A program made the position numbers and the translations under genes. From an uncultured Acidobacteriota bacterium (GTDB taxonomy: Bacteria > Acidobacteriota > JAAYUB01): 19,832 nucleotides of DNA. Under the pieces are notes generated by a model. It searched no databases. It had not been told where the DNA came from and saw nothing but the letters and a program-made list of their open reading frames with translations. The DNA lies in NCBI GenBank assembly GCA_937925645.1, contig CALAMB010000379.1:1-19832 (forward strand), in the 5' to 3' direction. Positions within the stretch are counted from its first letter, which is position 1. Every line of letters begins with the position of its first letter. Positions 15,335 through 19,832 of this stretch are shown here, in pieces.

Positions 15335-15862
15335 TCACTTCCCGTTGTTTTCAATCCGTTCGAAGGTTTTCGCCTGGCGGTTTTTGCGGGTCCGGTCCAC
15401 GTCGTAAACCTCGTTGTGGAAAACGATGTGGACGCCGGGCGGCAGAAATTTCGTGGCGAAGAGCGCCTCGGTGAGGTTCTGGATCCCGTCGCTGTTCTGA
15501 ACCACCAGTGGCAGCATGGCCCCGGTCAGGACGATGGGGACCTTGACCTGCGGGAGGTGCGACTTGATGAAGCGGCCGGTGTCCACCATGGTGTCCGTGC
15601 CGTGGGTGATGACTATGGGACGACCGTCCTCCTGGAGGCGCTGGATGGTCTGGGTGATGACCTGGCGGTGTTCATCGGTCATCTGGAGGCTGTCGATGTT
15701 CATGAGCCGCAGCGAGTGCAGCCGGACGTAGGGGAGCCGCAGCGGCGGGAATTCGCGATCGATCCAGCTTTCGATGTTGTCGATGCCGCCCTGAACCTCG
15801 TCGTAGATCTTCTCAATGGTTCCGCCCGTGAAGACAATGTTGATGTGGTGCATCGGGCTCAT
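15335..15862 (-). CDS. Single-domain asparaginase-like protein
   Basis: The 175-residue protein matches only the N-terminal catalytic domain of L-asparaginases, which are normally about 320-350 residues. The active-site residues of the family are present: nucleophile T12 in FTGGTIEK, D57-S58 in NIDSLQM, T89-D90 in HGTDTM and a candidate lysine K160 in DRTRKN. The C-terminal domain, which helps the intimate dimer and supplies a substrate-binding Glu, is absent. The following sequence is a different gene, so this looks like a naturally short form and not a frameshift. It may hydrolyse an amide or an unknown substrate. The start overlaps the methyltransferase stop (ATGA); a second Met at residue 4 is an equally possible start. 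Confidence 0.8.
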   Translation of the reverse strand: MSPMHHINIVFTGGTIEKIYDEVQGGIDNIESWIDREFPPLRLPYVRLHSLRLMNIDSLQMTDEHRQVITQTIQRLQEDGRPIVITHGTDTMVDTGRFIKSHLPQVKVPIVLTGAMLPLVVQNSDGIQNLTEALFATKFLPPGVHIVFHNEVYDVDRTRKNRQAKTFERIENNGK

Positions 15863-16833
15863 GCATGACTCCGTGTGGCCGAGATTCGTCGGGCGGGCAT
15901 GAAAAACGTACCGCCTCGCCGGGCCGTCGCTTCGATCACCGCGAGCGGTTGCGCGGCCGCCGACAGGGTGAAGTATAGCACCTTTCGGACAAACGCCAAG
16001 CGGATGTCGCCGCGGACGGACATGACCACCGGATCCAGGACGGGTGCCAGGGATGTGGCCATGGCGGCCGCGTTGTCGCGCAGCGAGAAGAAACGGGGCG
16101 GGCCGGGCTCAAATCCGGCGCCACGGAGCAGGTCGGCCAGGGCGCGCGGATGGAAGCCCACCACGTGGCGGGGGATGTCCAGGCCGCTCCAGCGCCGGCC
16201 GAACCACCGGCATTGCCAACTGTCGAGGTTGGGCACCTGCAGCAGCAAGGTACCGCCGGGCGCCAGCCAACGACCGGCGCGGGTCAGGGCCTCCCCTGGC
16301 CGCGGCATATGCTCGAGCACATGAAACAGAGTGACGAGATCATATCCGTTCTCGGGCAGATCGACGGTGTCGATGTCACCGACATGCACCTGCAGACCGT
16401 AGGCGGATTGGGCCGCCCGGGCGGCGTCGGGTGAGGCATCGAGACCTTCGCCGGCGATGCCGGTCACTCGGCGCAAAACATGCAGAAAGGTGCCGCTCCC
16501 GCAGCCCACATCGAGCACCTTCGGGGCGGGTCCCGTCAGATGCCGTTTGGCCACGTGGACGTGGTGGCGCAGCACGGTCTCCCGGTAGATCGTCTCCATC
16601 CGGTGAGCCATGCCGCGGGGCCGGTCGTGGGCGATCCACCAGTAAGGGCGCGGGTAGGCGTTCGCGAGCGCTGCGGCATCCGGCATGGGATGCAGGAACG
16701 CGCACCGGCAGGCCGGACAACGGTACAGGGAATAAACGGCGGCGGTCGTCCGAAACAGGAAATCGGAGTTTTCCAGCCAGCGGCGGGAGTCCGCGGCCCC
16801 GCAGATCGGGCAGGCGGGCGGCGGCGTGTTCAC
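15859..16833 (-). CDS. Zinc-ribbon class I SAM-dependent methyltransferase
   Basis: The 324-residue protein starts with a four-cysteine zinc ribbon, C8/C11 (CPIC) and C39/C42 (CPAC). It then has a Rossmann methyltransferase domain: motif I VLDVGCGSG at 106-114, an acidic residue near D132 after strand 2 and HVLEHMPRPGEAL (171-183). This architecture is common in sugar or lipid methyltransferases of polysaccharide gene clusters. I chose the GTG at 16833, which overlaps the upstream stop (GTGA) and places the zinc ribbon at the N-terminus. The open frame reaches 17049, but that part lies inside the glycosyltransferase gene and has no domain similarity. The substrate is unknown. Confidence 0.88.
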   Translation of the reverse strand: MNTPPPACPICGAADSRRWLENSDFLFRTTAAVYSLYRCPACRCAFLHPMPDAAALANAYPRPYWWIAHDRPRGMAHRMETIYRETVLRHHVHVAKRHLTGPAPKVLDVGCGSGTFLHVLRRVTGIAGEGLDASPDAARAAQSAYGLQVHVGDIDTVDLPENGYDLVTLFHVLEHMPRPGEALTRAGRWLAPGGTLLLQVPNLDSWQCRWFGRRWSGLDIPRHVVGFHPRALADLLRGAGFEPGPPRFFSLRDNAAAMATSLAPVLDPVVMSVRGDIRLAFVRKVLYFTLSAAAQPLAVIEATARRGGTFFMPARRISATRSHA

Positions 16834-17504
16834 GGCCGGAACCGCTTGGTGAACAGGAACAGCAGATTGCGAAAACCGTCTCGCCACGGCTGGAGTTTGA
16901 TTTCGCCCATCCGGTTGGAGAAGTTGATCGGGATCTCCCGGAACCCGACTTGCCGATTGCGGATGGCCTCGATCTTGATCTCCTCCGAAAACGCCATCAG
17001 GTCGCTGCGGAGTCGGACCTGCTTCAGGATGTCCCGGTAGAAGATCCACATGCCCGACTGGGAATCGCGCACCCAGCGGAAGTAGAGCATCGACATGCAG
17101 AGGCTGAGCACGATGTTGCCGAATTTGTGCTTGATCGACATGGCCCCGGGATTCTGCACCGGGAATCGGGAAGCCGACACGAAACGGACGCCGGAATGGA
17201 GCAGGGCCTCGATGAGATACGAGATGGCGTCCACCGGGTACGAGTGATCGCCGTCCAGGGTGATGATGATGTCCCCCCGGGCGTTGGCCAGACCGGTCTT
17301 GTAGGCCCGCCCGTAGCCGCGGATGCTCTCCTCGATGACCTTGGCGCCGAACGAGGAGGCGATCTCGGCGGTCCGGTCCGTGGAGCCGTTGTCGACGACG
17401 ACGATCTCATCCACGAAATTGGGAATCTGCTTCAGGACGAGCGGGATCCCTTCCTCTTCGTTGAGGCAGGGAATGACTACCGTGATCCGGTTGCCCTTGT
17501 ACAT
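16830..17504 (-). CDS. Glycosyltransferase family 2, DPM-like
   Basis: The 224-residue cytoplasmic GT2 enzyme shows VVIPCLNEEEGI (9-20), VDNGSTDRT (37-45), the catalytic LDGDHSYP (83-90), DSQSGM (147-152) and a C-terminal NRMGEIKLQ block (197-205). It has no membrane anchor. It resembles polyprenyl-phosphate mannosyl/glucosyl transferases and probably acts on a lipid carrier or a membrane lipid. AGGAA precedes the ATG by 6 bases. It is the first gene of a minus-strand unit with the methyltransferase and asparaginase-like genes, with 4-base overlaps at each junction. Confidence 0.9.
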   Translation of the reverse strand: MYKGNRITVVIPCLNEEEGIPLVLKQIPNFVDEIVVVDNGSTDRTAEIASSFGAKVIEESIRGYGRAYKTGLANARGDIIITLDGDHSYPVDAISYLIEALLHSGVRFVSASRFPVQNPGAMSIKHKFGNIVLSLCMSMLYFRWVRDSQSGMWIFYRDILKQVRLRSDLMAFSEEIKIEAIRNRQVGFREIPINFSNRMGEIKLQPWRDGFRNLLFLFTKRFRP

Positions 17505-17527
17505 GCGCGGTTCCTGTCAAGCTGTCC

Positions 17528-17556
17528 AATCTAGCAGATGGCGTGCTGAATTGCAA
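17528..17556 (-). promoter_or_regulatory. Possible promoter for the glycosyltransferase-methyltransferase-asparaginase unit
   Basis: The minus strand has TTGCAA, a 17-base spacer and TAGATT, each a 4/6 match to the sigma-70 consensus at correct spacing, 24 bases before the ATG. The match is moderate, but it is the best candidate in the 219-base gap between this gene and the tRNA. Confidence 0.4.
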
Positions 17557-17643
17557 TCCGTTTCACCGAAGGCGGGACCGGTAAATCCCGTACCTGCCGC
17601 CATCTGCATGTGCGTCCAGGCGCGCCAGCGGGATAAAAAGCAG

Positions 17644-17672
17644 TTGACAGGACTCGGGGGCGTCTTTATAAT
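17644..17672 (+). promoter_or_regulatory. Consensus sigma-70 promoter of the tRNA-Phe gene
   Basis: TTGACA, exactly 17 bases and TATAAT: a perfect consensus promoter. Transcription would begin near 17679, about 45 bases before the mature tRNA, so the precursor carries a 5' leader for RNase P to remove. The leader contains a small hairpin (CCTTCGTAAGG). Confidence 0.85.
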
Positions 17673-17723
17673 CCAGCCCTTCGTAAGGTTCTTTGGGCGT
17701 CGCGATAGCGGATCGAATCGGTT

Positions 17724-17799
17724 GCCGAGGTAGCTCAGCCGGTAGAGCAGGGGACTGAAAATCCCTGTGTCGGCGGTTCAATTCCGTCCCTCGGCACCA
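17724..17799 (+). tRNA. tRNA-Phe, anticodon GAA
   Basis: All four arms fold. The acceptor stem pairs GCCGAGG with CCTCGGC, the D arm is GCTC/GAGC, the anticodon arm GGGGA-CTGAAAA-TCCCT carries GAA, and the T arm is GGCGG-TTCAATT-CCGTC. The discriminator is A and CCA is genome-encoded. GAA reads the Phe codons UUU and UUC. The gene forms its own transcription unit between a consensus promoter and a terminator. Confidence 0.98.
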
Positions 17800-17807
17800 T
17801 GTTCATA

Positions 17808-17840
17808 GGGCATTCTTGAATTTTCAGGATGCCCTTTTTT
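17808..17840 (+). terminator. Intrinsic terminator of tRNA-Phe
   Basis: A stem with a perfect GGGCAT/ATGCCC base, extendable by further pairs including a wobble and one bulge, is followed by six T residues. It starts 8 bases after the tRNA CCA end, as expected for a single-gene tRNA unit. Confidence 0.88.
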
Positions 17841-17889
17841 GTTTTGCGGCTGTTGACAAGACTTGTTTCGGAATCGCACCCGGGCGCAA

Positions 17890-17935
17890 TTGACATTGGC
17901 AACCGGATCGCTGACAATGACCGCAATGCTATAAG
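17890..17935 (+). promoter_or_regulatory. Candidate promoter region for the DUF2339 gene
   Basis: Two overlapping candidates are seen. One is TTGACA (17890-17895), 17 bases, then GACAAT (17913-17918). The other is an extended -10, TGCTATAAG, at 17927-17935 without a good -35. Either would give a leader of about 25-40 bases before the GTG at 17965. The region lies after the tRNA terminator, so the gene needs its own promoter. Confidence 0.4.
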
Positions 17936-17964
17936 TATCGCGAAGCGGTCGGGTGGAGGTCGCC

Positions 17965-19832
17965 GTGAAGTGTCCCCGATGTCAGTCGAACATCATCGAG
18001 ATGGTCCGCCACTGCATGCAGTGCGGGCACCGGTTCTCGGACGATGACCTGGAACGGCTGAAGGCGTTTCAGGAGATGCGGCAACAATTGCAGGTCGTCC
18101 GCAAGCAGCTCCGCGGGCTGTGGGAGAATCTGGACCAGTTGGAGGGACGCGTGTCTGGACTGGGCGACCGGCTGGTGGCGGCGCCGGAGCCAGGCGCCCG
18201 CCGACCGGAGGCCGCTCCAGATGAACCACGAACCGCCCAACCCGGAGCGGCAGCGCCGGAAACGGTCCAAGCCGCGGCATCAGCTTCGCCTCCGCTAAGC
18301 GAATCGGCACCGGCCGTCCCCGCGCCGGCCGCTCAGGCGACACGCTCCGCGGCCCGGGCCCCGGAGATGGAAGTGCGATTGGGCCAAAAGTGGATCCTGG
18401 CCGTCGGAGTGATCATCATCGTGCTGGCCGTGGGCTATTTTCTGAAGTATTCGTTCGACCGGGCCTGGATCGGACCGGCCGGCCGGGTCGCGCTGGCGTT
18501 TTTGTGGGGCCTCGGTTTTCTCGTTGCCGGCGAACTTTTCCGCCGGCGGAACTACCGGGTCTTCGGACTCTGCCTGGCCGGCGGCGGCGCGGCGGTTCTC
18601 TATTTTGCCACCTTTGCCGGCTTTCAGATTTACCAGCTGTATGGGCAGGTTCTTGCCTTCGGCGTGATGGTTCTGATCACGGCGCTCGGCTGCGCGCTGG
18701 CGGTGGCCTACGACAACAAATGGCTGGCCGCCCTGGCCATGCTGGGCGGCTTTCTGACCCCCCTGATGCTCAGCACGGGCAAGGATAACCAGATCGCCCT
18801 GATGACCTATCTCACGGTGTTGAACCTGGGTCTCCTCACCATCGCCTTCCGCAAGCAGTGGGCCCTGCTGAACGCCCTGGGCTTCGTCTTCACGTATATC
18901 ATCTACTTTGCCTGGGGCATCAACCATTACGACGAGTCGAAGTTCTGGCCCGCGATCATTTTCCTGAACGTCTTCTATCTGATCTACACGTTGATGCCCT
19001 TCGCCTACCAGTGCTTCCGCGGCCGGATCGACCGGCTGTGGGGCTTCCTGATCATCACGCCGAACTCCCTGCTGGCATTTGGCGTGAGCTACGGGCTCAT
19101 CGCCGATCGATGGGACGGTGTCTGGGCCAGCGTCGTCTCGGTGGCCTACGCGTTCATCTTCCTGGCGCTGGCCGCCTTCCTGGAGCGGCGGGGCCAGCGG
19201 AACCTGGATGCGTTCGTCGTGCTGCTGGCCAAGGCGATGCTGTTTCTGTTCATCACCGTGCCCATTGTCCTCTCGGAGCACTGGATCACCGTGTTCTGGG
19301 CGGCGCTGGCGGTCGCCCTCCTCTGGATGGGACTGCGTCTCGGCCGCCCCATCCTGCAGCTCGCCGGGGCCGGCGTGATGACCCTGGCCGGCGGCAAACT
19401 GCTGTTGTGGGATTATCTGGATAATTTCGACCTGGACTTCGATTACCTTCGCTTCCCGGCCGGCTACACGGATTGCGTGGTGGACCGCTGGCTGTCCGCC
19501 GCGGTGGTTATCGGGCTGACGGTGCTGTTCTATTGGCTGGTCAAATACTACCTGCCACGCCCTGAGCACCGGGCGTTGCGCCATGGACTGGCAGTCCTGG
19601 CGGCGATCGGCTGGAGCGGTTTGCTGTTCTGCCTGCTCAACCTGGAGGTCGGCGCTTTCTTCCACGACTTTCTGCCCACCGGGAGATTCGCGGCCATGTC
19701 GGTGCTCTGGAGCCTGTACTCGGTGGTGCTCATGCTGCTGGGGTTCCGGTGGAACAAGCCGTCACTGCGACGGCTGTCGCTGGCGCTGTTCAGCCTGACG
19801 ATCCTCAAGGTGCTCATCTGGGACATGGCCGA
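17965..19832 (+). CDS. DUF2339 multi-pass membrane protein with N-terminal zinc ribbon, cut by window edge
   Basis: The frame is open from a GTG, 5 bases after GGAGG, to the window end (622 codons, no stop). The N-terminus is a zinc ribbon with C3/C6 and C17/C20. An alpha-helical, probably coiled-coil stretch follows (about 25-70), then a Pro/Ala/Glu-rich linker (about 72-133) and a long series of hydrophobic segments from about residue 142 onward. The junction RLGQKWILAVGVIIIVLAVG and the following KYSFDRAWIGPAGRV match the DUF2339 family. Function is unknown; the large polytopic core suggests an inner-membrane transporter, channel or scaffold. The C-terminus lies outside the window. Confidence 0.85.
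   Translation, partial: MKCPRCQSNIIEMVRHCMQCGHRFSDDDLERLKAFQEMRQQLQVVRKQLRGLWENLDQLEGRVSGLGDRLVAAPEPGARRPEAAPDEPRTAQPGAAAPETVQAAASASPPLSESAPAVPAPAAQATRSAARAPEMEVRLGQKWILAVGVIIIVLAVGYFLKYSFDRAWIGPAGRVALAFLWGLGFLVAGELFRRRNYRVFGLCLAGGGAAVLYFATFAGFQIYQLYGQVLAFGVMVLITALGCALAVAYDNKWLAALAMLGGFLTPLMLSTGKDNQIALMTYLTVLNLGLLTIAFRKQWALLNALGFVFTYIIYFAWGINHYDESKFWPAIIFLNVFYLIYTLMPFAYQCFRGRIDRLWGFLIITPNSLLAFGVSYGLIADRWDGVWASVVSVAYAFIFLALAAFLERRGQRNLDAFVVLLAKAMLFLFITVPIVLSEHWITVFWAALAVALLWMGLRLGRPILQLAGAGVMTLAGGKLLLWDYLDNFDLDFDYLRFPAGYTDCVVDRWLSAAVVIGLTVLFYWLVKYYLPRPEHRALRHGLAVLAAIGWSGLLFCLLNLEVGAFFHDFLPTGRFAAMSVLWSLYSVVLMLLGFRWNKPSLRRLSLALFSLTILKVLIWDMA

Noticed and set aside
18295..19665. Large minus-strand open frame opposite the DUF2339 gene
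   Set aside because: Its composition is Gln/Asp/His-rich low complexity, typical of an antisense shadow; the plus strand has a coherent membrane protein with an SD.
1..19832. CRISPR arrays, insertion sequences, prophage or integrase genes
   Set aside because: No regularly spaced repeats, transposase or integrase motifs, or terminal repeats were seen. The tRNA-Phe gene has no duplicated 3' end downstream that would mark an attachment site within this window.

Overview
The window is a GC-rich bacterial chromosome segment that is almost fully coding. It holds 17 protein genes, two of them cut by the window edges, and one tRNA. The type IV pilus genes run pilB-pilT-pilC-pilS-pilR-pilin, the order known from Myxococcus xanthus and related lineages. 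That order, the GC content and the sigma-54 style pilin promoter suggest a Gram-negative bacterium of the Acidobacteriota or a delta-proteobacterial (Myxococcota/Desulfobacterota-like) lineage. The phylum is an inference; no rRNA is present to settle it.

Region 1 (1-7648, minus strand) is type IV pilus assembly and control. It encodes the extension ATPase PilB, the retraction ATPase PilT, the inner-membrane platform PilC, the sensor kinase PilS, the sigma-54 activator PilR and the start of a type IV pilin. A -24/-12 promoter lies just upstream of the pilin, so PilS-PilR probably drive it through sigma-54. Separate sigma-70-like promoters precede pilB and pilT. A perfect 13-bp hairpin sits between pilC and pilS and may lower regulator expression relative to the structural genes.

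Region 2 (7697-11726, minus strand) is the conserved rpmH-rnpA-yidD-yidC-mnmE operon: ribosomal protein L34, RNase P protein, membrane insertion factors and a tRNA-modifying GTPase. Its genes overlap or abut and have one good promoter. dnaA, which lies beside rpmH in many bacteria, is not here.

Region 3 (11760-15334, plus strand) is a tightly coupled four-gene cassette: a B12-binding radical SAM protein, two family 2 glycosyltransferases and a small DUF2304 membrane protein. Its promoter is so close to the first ATG that the mRNA would be leaderless or nearly so. Region 4 (15335-17556, minus strand) converges on it and encodes a glycosyltransferase, a zinc-ribbon SAM methyltransferase and a half-length asparaginase-like protein, with coupled starts. 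Regions 3 and 4 look like surface glycan or glycolipid functions, but no substrate can be named.

Region 5 (17644-19832, plus strand) begins with a tRNA-Phe(GAA) unit that has a consensus promoter and a terminator. It is followed by a large multi-pass DUF2339 membrane protein with an N-terminal zinc ribbon and a GTG start, which runs off the window.
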